A stretch of DNA of 64,000 bases, taken from NCBI GenBank assembly GCA_963706555.1, contig OY970164.1:2852001-2916000 (forward strand), given 5' to 3'. This document shows, one piece after another, positions 1 to 7,451 of the stretch. Position numbers and translations under genes: made by a program. Position 1 is the stretch's first letter. Every line of letters starts with the position of its first letter. This DNA comes from Bog-473 sp963706555. GTDB lineage: Bacteria; Actinomycetota; Acidimicrobiia; Acidimicrobiales; RAAP-2. The notes beneath the pieces are model-generated. The model was not told the DNA's origin. It was given only the letters and a program-made list of their open reading frames with translations, and ran no database searches.

Positions 1-2049
1 GTGACCGGTGAGGAGGCCGTTGCGTACGTCCATGCGGGCGCAGACGATGTCGTCGAACAACGGCCGTACCGGCTCAATGATGAAGTCGAGCGCTCCGGTG
101 ATCAGCAAGGTGCGGTGACCCAGGGCGCGGTGTGCGCGCACCCGGGCGAAGCCCTCGGGGAACGAGCGGGTCAGGAGCTGGCGGTGGAACAACTCCCACG
201 AGTCGGCGCGCAGCTGGGCGATCGGCGCATTCTCGAAGCGGCGGTAGAACGATCGCAGGAAGTCGCCCCGGTCGCGCCGGTCGAGCGCCAGTAACGACGG
301 CGCTTGGCGCACGAGGTCGGCCACGAACTTGGCCCGGCGTCCCATGGGCAGGTGACGGCTGGCCAACCAGGCGTAGGTGTCCACCACGTTGGAGGCCATC
401 AGCGTGTGCTCGAGGTCGAAGACCGCCAGGTGCCGGTCGGCCGACAGGATCGCCCGACGGGCCCGTTCGGGACGCTTCTCCACGACCGAGCGCCCGGCCG
501 TGGTGCGGACACGGGCGTGTTCGATCACGGATGGGAGATGCACGTTATGGACGTAGTGGTCCCAGTCGATGACGGCCGGATCGAAGCAGAACGCCTCGTG
601 GTCCTCTTCGTCGAAGGTGTCCCACAACTCGAGCAGGCGATCGACGCGGTAACGGGCGTCGGTTTCGGTGTAGGCGCCGTAGAGCTCGACGTAGCCGAGG
701 GCGCGCTTGGCCAACGCGTGACGGTCCTCGATCCGCGCCGCGAGCTCGGCCTGCTTCCCCCGCACGGGGAGCGTGGTCAACAGACGCTCGACGATGGTCA
801 TGACCTGATCGGCCCGGCGCAGTTGGCGCTGCACCCGCCCACGACCGGGGAACGACCATTCGGGCACGCTGATCGGCTGTCCCCGCTCGTCATAGAGCGG
901 GTTGCGGCTGAACCAGTCCTCGGACAGATCGACCAGATGCCCGTAGGGGAGTGGGTTGCGCACACCGGAGGCCACGTGGAAGACACACGGACCGTCGGGG
1001 TCCGGGCCGTGGGCGGCGACGGCGAGAATGGCCGCCACGACGAGATCCACCGGGATGACGTCGATGATGCCTTCGGGGACTCCGGGAAACTCACGCAGCA
1101 AGCCGCGGGCGTACGACACGATGATCGGCTCTGCCATCCGGAAACCGCGGATCCAACCAGGCCGTGGCTCCAAAAGTGCGGACTCGATGATCGAAGGCCG
1201 GACGAAGGTGATCGGGAGTTTTCCGGCCCACTGTTCGACGAGGACGCGCTCGCCCATGGCCTTGGTGAAGGGGTAGGCGTCCGGCCACCCGAGCGACAGG
1301 GCGCGGGCGGTGCCGGCCTCGACCAGCTCGGTGCGCACCCACTCCTCGCGGATCTTCTCCGCCCGGGTGGCGATCAGATGATCTCCGGCGCCGCCGATCT
1401 CGCCCCGGGCTTGCTTGGTGAAGGCGGTGAGGCGATCAGGTTGGCGCGACGCCGCCTGCAGGTCGTCGCGCAGGCGACGGGCGGCTTTGACCTCTTCCCG
1501 CCAGTCGACGTCCAAAGTGAACCGGTTCTCGGAGAGCAACTCCTCCTTGGCCTCGCCCTGATGGGTGCTGGCGACATAGGCGGTGGACACGGAGATCAGA
1601 TGGGCGTGCGATCCCGAGACGGCCATGGCCTCGGCCACCCGGGCCGGGCCGAGCAGATTGATCTCGACTGCCTGGGTCAGCGGGGCGTCGAAAGAGACGG
1701 TGGCGGCCGAGTGAATGACGACATCGCTGCCGGCGAGGGCGGCCCGTCCCGCCTCGTCGAGGCCCAGGCCGTCCTGGCCCACGTCGCCCGCCACGGCCTT
1801 GATGCGCCGGGCCACCTCGGGAGCGAACTCGTCGCCCAACTCGGATCGGAGGCGGTCAAAGCAGTCGTTGCGAATGATTTCTCGGGCTAATCGGGTCCCC
1901 GGATCCGCCCTCCGGCCCGGGCGGACCAGTACGGTTATCTCGGCGTCGGGGATGCAGCGCAGCACGCGTTCGACCAGCGCAGTGCCCAAAAATCCGGTGG
2001 CACCGGTAATGAAGAAGCGCTTTGCACGGAGGTCCTGGCCGATTGGCAC
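1..2049 (-). CDS. Fatty acyl-CoA reductase fused to a C-terminal HAD-like phosphatase domain (3' end outside window)
   Basis: Reading leftwards from a GTG at 2049, the protein opens with a Rossmann motif (GATGFLG, about residues 16-22), followed by an extended SDR/male-sterility-type reductase domain with a YxxxK pair (YPFTK, about residue 260). A second domain starts near residue 540 with FDLEHTL, which resembles HAD motif I but has Glu where the second Asp of DxD usually sits. Proteins of this type reduce acyl-CoA to aldehyde or alcohol; the role of the HAD half is not known to me. The stop codon is outside the window. An in-frame TAA lies just upstream of the GTG, so no longer start exists in this frame. 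No strong ribosome binding site is seen. The gene is divergent from a TetR gene 46 bp away, which probably controls it. Confidence 0.85.
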   Translation of the reverse strand, partial: MPIGQDLRAKRFFITGATGFLGTALVERVLRCIPDAEITVLVRPGRRADPGTRLAREIIRNDCFDRLRSELGDEFAPEVARRIKAVAGDVGQDGLGLDEAGRAALAGSDVVIHSAATVSFDAPLTQAVEINLLGPARVAEAMAVSGSHAHLISVSTAYVASTHQGEAKEELLSENRFTLDVDWREEVKAARRLRDDLQAASRQPDRLTAFTKQARGEIGGAGDHLIATRAEKIREEWVRTELVEAGTARALSLGWPDAYPFTKAMGERVLVEQWAGKLPITFVRPSIIESALLEPRPGWIRGFRMAEPIIVSYARGLLREFPGVPEGIIDVIPVDLVVAAILAVAAHGPDPDGPCVFHVASGVRNPLPYGHLVDLSEDWFSRNPLYDERGQPISVPEWSFPGRGRVQRQLRRADQVMTIVERLLTTLPVRGKQAELAARIEDRHALAKRALGYVELYGAYTETDARYRVDRLLELWDTFDEEDHEAFCFDPAVIDWDHYVHNVHLPSVIEHARVRTTAGRSVVEKRPERARRAILSADRHLAVFDLEHTLMASNVVDTYAWLASRHLPMGRRAKFVADLVRQAPSLLALDRRDRGDFLRSFYRRFENAPIAQLRADSWELFHRQLLTRSFPEGFARVRAHRALGHRTLLITGALDFIIEPVRPLFDDIVCARMDVRNGLLTGH

Positions 2050-2082
2050 CGGAATTGTTTACCATCCGTCGCCGAATCTGTC

Positions 2083-2094
2083 TACCATTTGGTA
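2083..2094. promoter_or_regulatory. Inverted repeat, likely TetR operator
   Basis: TACCA-TT-TGGTA forms an inverted repeat (5-bp arms, 2-bp spacer) immediately before the GTG of the TetR gene and 34 bp upstream of the divergent reductase start. A related TTACCAT lies at about 2059-2065. The position fits an autoregulated TetR operator that also controls the reductase; binding is inferred. Confidence 0.45.
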
Positions 2095-2095
2095 A

Positions 2096-2863
2096 GTGAG
2101 CACTGCAACGAGGTCTGGCCAGGCCCCCGGCGAACGATCCCCGGACCGCTCCGCCGATGGCGCCTCCGCGGATGGCGCCTCAGCCGAACACGTTCCGACC
2201 CTCTCCACCCCCGGTTCTGTGGCAAGGTCGCCCGCACGCGACGCCAACCCTTCGACGAGCGACCGCATCCTCAACGCTGCCCTGGCCTCCTTCGCCACCC
2301 GGGGCTACGAAGCCACCTCGCTGGACGCGCTGGCCAAGGGCCTCGAGATCACAAAGCAGAGCATCCTCTACTGGTTCCCTTCGAAGGACGCGGTGCTCGA
2401 GGCGGTCATTGCGCGCAGCGCAGGGGACTTGTCCGAGGCGCTCGAGTCCGCACTGCGTGGCGCAGGCATCGGGTGGGTCCGGGTCGAGGCCGTGGTCCGG
2501 TCCGTCTTCCGGCTGGCCGCCAGACAGCCTGAACTTCTGGGACTGCTGCGGGAAGTATCGAGGCTCGGTCCCCCTGCTGCGACACAGATGACGCTCGCGC
2601 TCGAGCCCTTGGTGCGGCGCGCCTCGTCGTTCCTGGAGGCTGAGATGGATGCCGGGACGATGCGTCGGCATGACCCACGGCTTCTCCTCCTCGCCATCTA
2701 CTCCACGGTGATCGGCATGGTCACCGAAGTAGAAGTCCTGCGCGCGTTGGGGGAGGAGCCCACCGCCCGTTCGCTGGTGCGAAGGAGGAGCGACGTGTTG
2801 GCCCTCCTTCGTTCTGCGCTCGTCATTCCCGAAGGCGAGCAGCTTCAGGTCAAGCCGGGCTGA
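2096..2863 (+). CDS. TetR/AcrR-family transcriptional regulator
   Basis: 255 residues. After a disordered N-terminal tail of about 50 residues (with the short repeat DGASADGASAE), a typical TetR helix-turn-helix follows (about residues 54-100: ILNAALASFATRGYEATSLD, then ITKQSILYWFPSKDAVLEAV). The remainder is a helical ligand-binding domain. It starts with GTG two bases after an inverted repeat, leaving no room for a ribosome binding site, so the mRNA may be leaderless. It is divergent from the acyl-CoA reductase, the probable regulatory target. The long tail could mean that the true start is further downstream. Confidence 0.88.
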   Translation: MSTATRSGQAPGERSPDRSADGASADGASAEHVPTLSTPGSVARSPARDANPSTSDRILNAALASFATRGYEATSLDALAKGLEITKQSILYWFPSKDAVLEAVIARSAGDLSEALESALRGAGIGWVRVEAVVRSVFRLAARQPELLGLLREVSRLGPPAATQMTLALEPLVRRASSFLEAEMDAGTMRRHDPRLLLLAIYSTVIGMVTEVEVLRALGEEPTARSLVRRRSDVLALLRSALVIPEGEQLQVKPG

Positions 2864-2864
2864 C

Positions 2865-3578
2865 CTACTCGGCTGGTTTCGCCACCTTTTCAGTAGGTTT
2901 GACCACTTTCTTGCGGGGCGGCGCCTTCGGTGTATAGCGCTTGTTGGCAGTGGGCGGTTTGTAGGCCGCTGGCGCGGAAGTTGTACCGGAGGCCTTCTTA
3001 CGCTCTTTGCGTGGAGGACGATTGCCTGCCTCTTTGGCGGCCAACTTCGCATTAGCGGTGCCGAACTTCTGTATGCGATATGCGCGCAGCAACAACCAGG
3101 CGCCCAGAAGAATCAGGGCAAATCCGAGTGGGGCGAAGATCAAGGTGAAGGAGAAGCCGGTCACGAAGAACGAGAACACCACGAGGGAACGCTTCCGTCG
3201 CCGCAGTGCGATGAATCCGAGCCCGCAAAACACCAGGACGATGGCGCCCAGCAACAGCCACGTGCCCGAGATCGGGACCTCCCCCTTGATCTTCTTGCCG
3301 TGGCGGATGATGGTCTCGGTCCGTGTGCGATGCGCCGAGCTCAAGTACAGCGTCAGGACGATGCCCAGACCGGTAGCCAGAATGAGGCCACCCTTGGACC
3401 ACTTGACCTCGACGGCACTGAGACCGCTCATGGCCTCTTTGCGCTCGTCGGGCCCGAGCACACGGTCTGGCTCTTCGGGCGGCGCCTCCTTGGGCTTGGC
3501 CGGGCGGAGGAACATCGGAGATAGCCGCTCGGTCAGCTTCGGTGGTCTCGTTCCATCACCGTTCGTAGAAGGCGCCAT
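2865..3578 (-). CDS. Hypothetical membrane protein with basic C-terminal tail
   Basis: About 237 residues. Hydrophobic segments occur near residues 64-82, 108-126 and 132-165, followed by a Lys/Pro/Ala-rich basic tail of about 60 residues that is probably cytoplasmic and disordered. I recognise no catalytic motif. ATG at 3578 is preferred; an in-frame GTG at 3587 would add three residues. It is convergent with the TetR gene, with one base between the stop codons. It lies just outside the tRNA-Val/island boundary and so belongs to the chromosome. Confidence 0.7.
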   Translation of the reverse strand: MAPSTNGDGTRPPKLTERLSPMFLRPAKPKEAPPEEPDRVLGPDERKEAMSGLSAVEVKWSKGGLILATGLGIVLTLYLSSAHRTRTETIIRHGKKIKGEVPISGTWLLLGAIVLVFCGLGFIALRRRKRSLVVFSFFVTGFSFTLIFAPLGFALILLGAWLLLRAYRIQKFGTANAKLAAKEAGNRPPRKERKKASGTTSAPAAYKPPTANKRYTPKAPPRKKVVKPTEKVAKPAE

Positions 3579-3676
3579 TTGCCCCACAGGGTACCTGGCC
3601 CATCGGTGATGCCCAAATCACTGGGCTATCCTCGGTGGTCCCGGTTCATGTCCACGCGGCACATCTGCATGCAAGC

Positions 3677-3753
3677 GGGCGCTTAGCTCAGCTGGTTAGA
3701 GCGCAGCCTTCACACGGCTGAGGTCGTGGGTTCGAGTCCCGCAGCGCCCACCA
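3677..3753 (+). tRNA. tRNA-Val (anticodon CAC), island attachment site
   Basis: The 77-nt cloverleaf can be folded by eye. The acceptor stem GGGCGCT pairs with AGCGCCC, the anticodon stem CAGCC/GGCTG encloses loop TTCACAC (anticodon CAC), the T arm is GTGGG-TTCGAGT-CCCGC, and CCA is encoded. The gene is complete. Its 3' part is duplicated at 23839-23882, which makes it the integration target of the adjacent island. Confidence 0.95.
3709..3752 (+). repeat. attL: left 44-bp direct repeat
   Basis: This copy lies within tRNA-Val and matches 23839-23882 base for base. Identity stops at the base before position 3709 (C here, A in the right copy) and after 3752 (A here, G in the right copy). Confidence 0.92.
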
Positions 3754-3881
3754 GTTCAGAGGCACTTTTCGGAGTTTCGCCGAGAGTGTTGCCCCACAGA
3801 TGCGCCACAAACCCCAGAAATGGGCGTACGGTGGGCTATGCGAACAGCCGCATTCCGTGCTCCTCTCCGGGCAGATGGTTG

Positions 3882-5102
3882 ATGCCATCGAGAGCGGGCC
3901 AAAGCAGACCGGGAACGATGCGCGAACGGTCGGCCGGCCACTGGGAGCTGCGGGCCTTCTCCGGCAACGATCCGGTCACCGGCAAACCCACCCGAGCGAC
4001 CGAGACATTTATAGGGACGGAGAAGGACGCCGGGAAGGCACTGTCGGCGCTCGTCGCCAAGGTGAACGCTGGCAAGTTCAATCGATCTACGGCCACGGTG
4101 GGTCAGCTGCTCGACAAGTGGCTCGAGGCGACCGAACCGCACCAGCGACCCCGGACCGTCTACGAGAACAAGCGCAAGATCGAGGCTCGGATCCGTCCGA
4201 AGCTCGGCAGTGTCCGGCTCGGTAAACTCGGTGCAGACACCCTCGATGCGGCCTACCGCCAATGGCTCGACGAGGGGCTGTCGGCGGCCACGGTCCACAA
4301 GTATCACTCCATCTTGTCGGCCGCCTGCCGGCAGGCGGTCAAGTGGGGATGGATCGATGCGGCCCCCACGGCCCGGGCCACGCCACCCTCGGTCATGCGC
4401 AAGGAAATGGTGGTGCCCACGCCCGACCAGCTCTCCAAGCTCGTCAGGGCCGCCGACGCTATCGATCCGGTGATCGCCTGCGCCACGGCACTCGCTGCGC
4501 TCACGGGCGCACGGCGCGGTGAGCTCGTGGCCCTGAAGTGGTCTGACATCGACCTGGTGATCGGACGAGTCCGTATTGCCCGATCCCTGACAGTTGCCAA
4601 TGGTGAACAGCACACGGGATCAACCAAAACACACGCGGCTCGTGAGCTGGCTCTCGACCCGGTCGCTGTCGAGGTCCTCAAGCGCCGATGGGCCTACGTC
4701 GGTGACCTCTCGAGGCGTGCCGATTCGCCCCTCGTGGCCGATCCCTACGTGTTGTCCTACAACGCCAATGGCGCCCTGCCGGTCAATCCGGACACTCTTA
4801 CGCATGGGTTCACAAAGGTGTGCGTGGCTATGGAGAAACCGGCCCTGGACAAGTTGCGTGACACCAAGCCGAAGGCCAAACGATCAGATCTACCGGAAGG
4901 GCAGAGGTGGCCGTTTCGGTTCCACGATCTTCGGCATTTTTCAGTGACCACATTGATCGCCGCCGGCGTCGACGTCCGGACCGTCGCAGAGCGCCACGGC
5001 CACGCCCGAGCGACAATGACGCTCGACCGGTATGCCCACGCTCTTCCAGAGCGGGACCGCGAAGCAGCGGGGCTGCTGGGTGCCACCCTGAAGCTCTATT
5101 GA
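3882..5102 (+). CDS. int: Tyrosine-family site-specific integrase of the island
   Basis: About 406 residues. The N-terminal part contains an arm-binding-like segment (RERSAGHWELRAFSG), then a SAM-like core-binding domain (about residues 50-150) and a C-terminal catalytic domain. The catalytic Arg is in TGARRGELVALKWSDID, the HxxR motif is HDLRHFS, followed by GHA and the nucleophile Tyr in TLDRYAHALPERD. The open frame runs back into the tRNA gene, so upstream starts are not credible. ATG at 3882 keeps the conserved N-terminal segment; ATG at 3918 is the alternative. It would recombine the 44-bp attachment repeat. Transcription away from the tRNA into the element is typical of tRNA-targeting islands. 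Confidence 0.93.
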   Translation: MPSRAGQSRPGTMRERSAGHWELRAFSGNDPVTGKPTRATETFIGTEKDAGKALSALVAKVNAGKFNRSTATVGQLLDKWLEATEPHQRPRTVYENKRKIEARIRPKLGSVRLGKLGADTLDAAYRQWLDEGLSAATVHKYHSILSAACRQAVKWGWIDAAPTARATPPSVMRKEMVVPTPDQLSKLVRAADAIDPVIACATALAALTGARRGELVALKWSDIDLVIGRVRIARSLTVANGEQHTGSTKTHAARELALDPVAVEVLKRRWAYVGDLSRRADSPLVADPYVLSYNANGALPVNPDTLTHGFTKVCVAMEKPALDKLRDTKPKAKRSDLPEGQRWPFRFHDLRHFSVTTLIAAGVDVRTVAERHGHARATMTLDRYAHALPERDREAAGLLGATLKLY

Positions 5103-5115
5103 TCACTTTGTTAAC

Positions 5116-5188
5116 CCCCTTATGAGGGGTACATCGAAGTTATATCCGCCAATCAGTGCTTCACAACGCCCCTATTTAGGGGTATAAT
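5116..5188 (+). promoter_or_regulatory. abiE promoter with two CCCCT-N4-AGGGG operators
   Basis: Two similar 25-bp units each contain an inverted repeat CCCCT-N4-AGGGG (5116-5129 and 5169-5182, 53 bp apart). A near-consensus promoter overlaps the second: -35 TTCACA at 5160-5165, 17-bp spacer, -10 TATAAT at 5183-5188. The GTG start follows five bases after the -10, so the transcript should be leaderless. AbiEi antitoxins of other systems repress their own promoter by binding inverted repeats; the same is inferred here. Confidence 0.75.
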
Positions 5189-5193
5189 GAAGT

Positions 5194-5901
5194 GTGCCAC
5201 GACTTTCGGTCCTCCCACGGCTCCAGGAGGTTGCCCAGGAGCAATGGGGGCTTCTCACACGACGTCAGATTGAGAAGGCAGGGATCGGGTCGACTTCCCT
5301 GGAACGCCTGACCGCTGAGGGGGGGCTCCTCGAACGGGTTGCGAACGGCGTGTACCGGGTGATCGCCGCCCCCATTCCCGACCACCTGGACCTGCGGGCA
5401 GCCTGGCTCCAACTCGCTCCCGACCTCCCGGCGTGGGAGCGGAGAGCCGAGCAGGGTGTCGTCTCCCACCGGTCGGCGGCGGCGGTTTACGCCCTGGGGC
5501 ACCTCCCCGCTGACCGCCACGAGTTCACGCTCGCCAAGCGTCGTCAGACTCGCCGTCCGGACGTCCGCATTCACGTTCGGCCACTCGAGGACCGAGAATG
5601 GATAGGTCTCCGCGGCCTCCCAGTCACTCGACCCTCTCGCATCGCTTCGGACCTTCTCTGGGATCATGAGGACCCTGAAGCGGTGGCCCGCCTGATCGCC
5701 GACGCCATCCGTCCTGTTTTCGACTACCCGGGCACGTTCGCGGACAGCGTCGCGCCCCACGCGGCCCGATTCGGATTACGAAAGGGAGACGGACTCGCAC
5801 TCCTGCGCTGGTTGCTAGACACGACCGGGGACCCCGAAACGGACCGATGGCTGGATGAGGCCCGCACGCACGTCGATCGCACTGCCCAGGCCACGACGTG
5901 A
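5194..5901 (+). CDS. abiEi: AbiEi-type antitoxin (type IV toxin-antitoxin)
   Basis: 235 residues. The N-terminal winged helix (LLTRRQIEKAGIGSTSLERL, LERVANGVYRV, about residues 20-55) and the following VVSHRSAAAVYALGHLP region are characteristic of the AbiEi/DUF4095-like antitoxin family. The C-terminal half has the segment GLPVTRPSRIASDLL that recurs in the family. It starts with GTG at 5194, directly after a strong promoter. The stop overlaps the start of the toxin gene by four bases (GTGA), indicating translational coupling. It is expected to repress the operon and to counter the AbiEii nucleotidyltransferase. Confidence 0.88.
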   Translation: MPRLSVLPRLQEVAQEQWGLLTRRQIEKAGIGSTSLERLTAEGGLLERVANGVYRVIAAPIPDHLDLRAAWLQLAPDLPAWERRAEQGVVSHRSAAAVYALGHLPADRHEFTLAKRRQTRRPDVRIHVRPLEDREWIGLRGLPVTRPSRIASDLLWDHEDPEAVARLIADAIRPVFDYPGTFADSVAPHAARFGLRKGDGLALLRWLLDTTGDPETDRWLDEARTHVDRTAQATT

Positions 5902-6785
5902 GTGCGGGTGATCGTTACGCGACTCCGGCGGCCTTCCGTCGCGGACTGACAGACCGGCTCAAGGTGGCGGCCAGGGAAGGCCGGTGGACGTTACAACAGC
6001 TGCAGCGCCAGGTTGCTTACGACCGTCTGCTCGAACGGCTCTACCTCATCGACGACGGATGGATCGTCAAGGGGGCGACCGCACTTCTCGCCCGTAACAT
6101 TGGCGTGCGAGGAAGCCTCGACGTCGATCTCTATCGCGAGGCAGCCAGGGAGGTGGCGGAAGAGGAACTGCGCCGTGCCTCCGCGGCGGACATCGGCGAC
6201 TGGTTCCAATTCGAGATCGGCGGTGGAAGAGCGGTCGGCGACAACACCGTCCGGCTTTCCATCAACGCTGTCGTTGGAGCGACGAGCTGGGTCGAGTTCC
6301 ACGTCGACCTCGCGGGGTCGGATATTCGGATGACCGGGCAGCCCGAGGATGTGCCACCGCTGGCACGCGGGGTGATCCCCGAGGTCGAACAACGTGGCTA
6401 CCGGGCCTATCCGCTGGTGGACCATGTCGCCGACAAGGTGGCGGCGACGTATGAGCGCCACGGCGAGAATCGCCGGCCATCGACGCGGTTCCGCGATTTG
6501 GTTGATCTGGTGGCCATCGTTGGCGGCGCTTCGGTGGACGCGAGTGCACAAGCGGCGGCGCTGCAATCGGAGTTCGAACGGCGGGGACTCATGCTGCCGC
6601 CGAGCTTCGACGTGCCGGATCGGGCGCTGTGGGAGCCGGGGTATGCGGCCGAAGCCCGGCGTTCGCTCTTGGATACCGCACAGACGTTGGACGAGGCGTT
6701 GGCAGTCATCCGCGCCTTCCTCAATCCGCTCCTGGATGCAACTGCTTCCGGTTCCTGGAGGCCCGGACCGCGGCGATGGGCGTGA
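5898..6785 (+). CDS. abiEii: AbiEii-type nucleotidyltransferase toxin
   Basis: 295 residues, matching the usual AbiEii length. The signature GWIVKGATALLARN followed by GSLDVDLY (about residues 53-77) is the nucleotidyltransferase active-site region; Asp-Val-Asp would bind metal. A conserved VADKVAATYERHG-RPSTRFRDLVDL segment follows (about residues 176-205), also typical of the family. Known relatives block growth by nucleotidylating RNA targets such as tRNA acceptor ends, and some confer phage abortive infection. The GTG start overlaps the abiEi stop. It would serve island maintenance or phage defence. Confidence 0.88.
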   Translation: MSAGDRYATPAAFRRGLTDRLKVAAREGRWTLQQLQRQVAYDRLLERLYLIDDGWIVKGATALLARNIGVRGSLDVDLYREAAREVAEEELRRASAADIGDWFQFEIGGGRAVGDNTVRLSINAVVGATSWVEFHVDLAGSDIRMTGQPEDVPPLARGVIPEVEQRGYRAYPLVDHVADKVAATYERHGENRRPSTRFRDLVDLVAIVGGASVDASAQAAALQSEFERRGLMLPPSFDVPDRALWEPGYAAEARRSLLDTAQTLDEALAVIRAFLNPLLDATASGSWRPGPRRWA

Positions 6786-6845
6786 TATTCGGGAGACGGC
6801 GCGGGCGAGGATCGGACTGGATGGCACCAGAGTCTGCGACAGCCA

Positions 6846-7145
6846 TTAGGAGTCGACGGCAGTTTTGAGTAAGTCAGGATCGGGCTCGGTGTTGGAGCCA
6901 GTCTCATCCCCGTGGAGGTAGCGATCCAGGCGTGGTACTGAGACCCTCCACCCTCGACCGATCTGGATGGCCGGGGGGAACTGTCCGGTGCGGCACAGCC
7001 GATAGAGGGTGTCGGCATGGACGCCGATGCGGCGAGCGGTTTCAGGGATCGACAGCAGATCAACGGATCCGTCGGTAAGGGCCGTTGAGGCAGCCCCGCG
7101 AGCCTGCCGTTGGGATCGGATCTGCTGGATGGTGGAGACGTTCAT
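6846..7145 (-). CDS. Excisionase/AlpA-like helix-turn-helix DNA-binding protein
   Basis: About 99 residues from ATG at 7145 (an in-frame TTG at 7166 would add seven). The centre holds a MerR/HTH_17-type motif: LLSIPETARRIGVHADTLYRLCRTGQFPPAIQIGRGWRVSVPRLDRYL. Such proteins act as recombination directionality factors or small repressors in integrative elements. It is convergent with abiEii and is preceded by tandem 11-bp repeats at 7168-7197 that could be its binding sites. It is the best Xis candidate of the island; a repressor role is equally possible. Confidence 0.75.
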   Translation of the reverse strand: MNVSTIQQIRSQRQARGAASTALTDGSVDLLSIPETARRIGVHADTLYRLCRTGQFPPAIQIGRGWRVSVPRLDRYLHGDETGSNTEPDPDLLKTAVDS

Positions 7146-7167
7146 ACCGACCACGATGAACGGCAAG

Positions 7168-7197
7168 GTTCATGAAAACCTTCATCAAAACCTTCAT
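7168..7197 (-). repeat. Tandem iterons upstream of the HTH gene
   Basis: AAAACCTTCAT occurs at 7175-7185 and 7187-7197, with a partial copy GGTTCAT at 7168-7174 (read on the minus strand as ATGAAGGTTTT units). The phase is about 12 bp, and the array directly abuts the start of the HTH gene. It is probably a binding array for that protein. Confidence 0.55.
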
Positions 7198-7313
7198 GAT
7201 TGGAAGAAATCCGAGACGTTCTCGGTGAACGCCAACCTCCCCGGGTCAAGAGGCATTCATCTCGAAACGCATAAAACCGCAGTTGGAAGGGTTCATCATT
7301 GCGATCATGAACC

Positions 7314-7376
7314 TGTAAATCACGGTTGAAAACGGCAGCACCCAAGAAACAAGAAAAATGGTCGAAAACGGCAGCA
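7314..7376 (+). repeat. IS21 left end with two transposase-binding repeats
   Basis: There are two copies of GAAAACGGCAGCA (7328-7340 and 7364-7376). The outer copy carries the TGT terminus; the inner copy is preceded by ATGGTC and matches the right inner repeat exactly. Confidence 0.8.
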
Positions 7377-7451
7377 CCTAAATAATCCCCGGATCTGTTC
7401 GATCCCGCTTCAAGGCTTGGAGCCTGGACGGACGAGCAGAACGGGAGAAGG

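Noticed and set aside
304..1890. Long plus-strand open frame of 528 codons
   Set aside because: It is antisense to the acyl-CoA reductase/HAD gene, whose minus-strand translation shows clear Rossmann and HAD motifs.
3726..3881. Upstream extension of the integrase frame into the tRNA gene
   Set aside because: The extension overlaps the tRNA and has no conserved sequence; the integrase N-terminal motif fits a start at 3882 or 3918.
7328..7376. Repeated GAAAACGGCAGCA as a possible CRISPR or iteron array
   Set aside because: The same repeats are inverted at the other end of istAB, so they are IS21 terminal binding sites.
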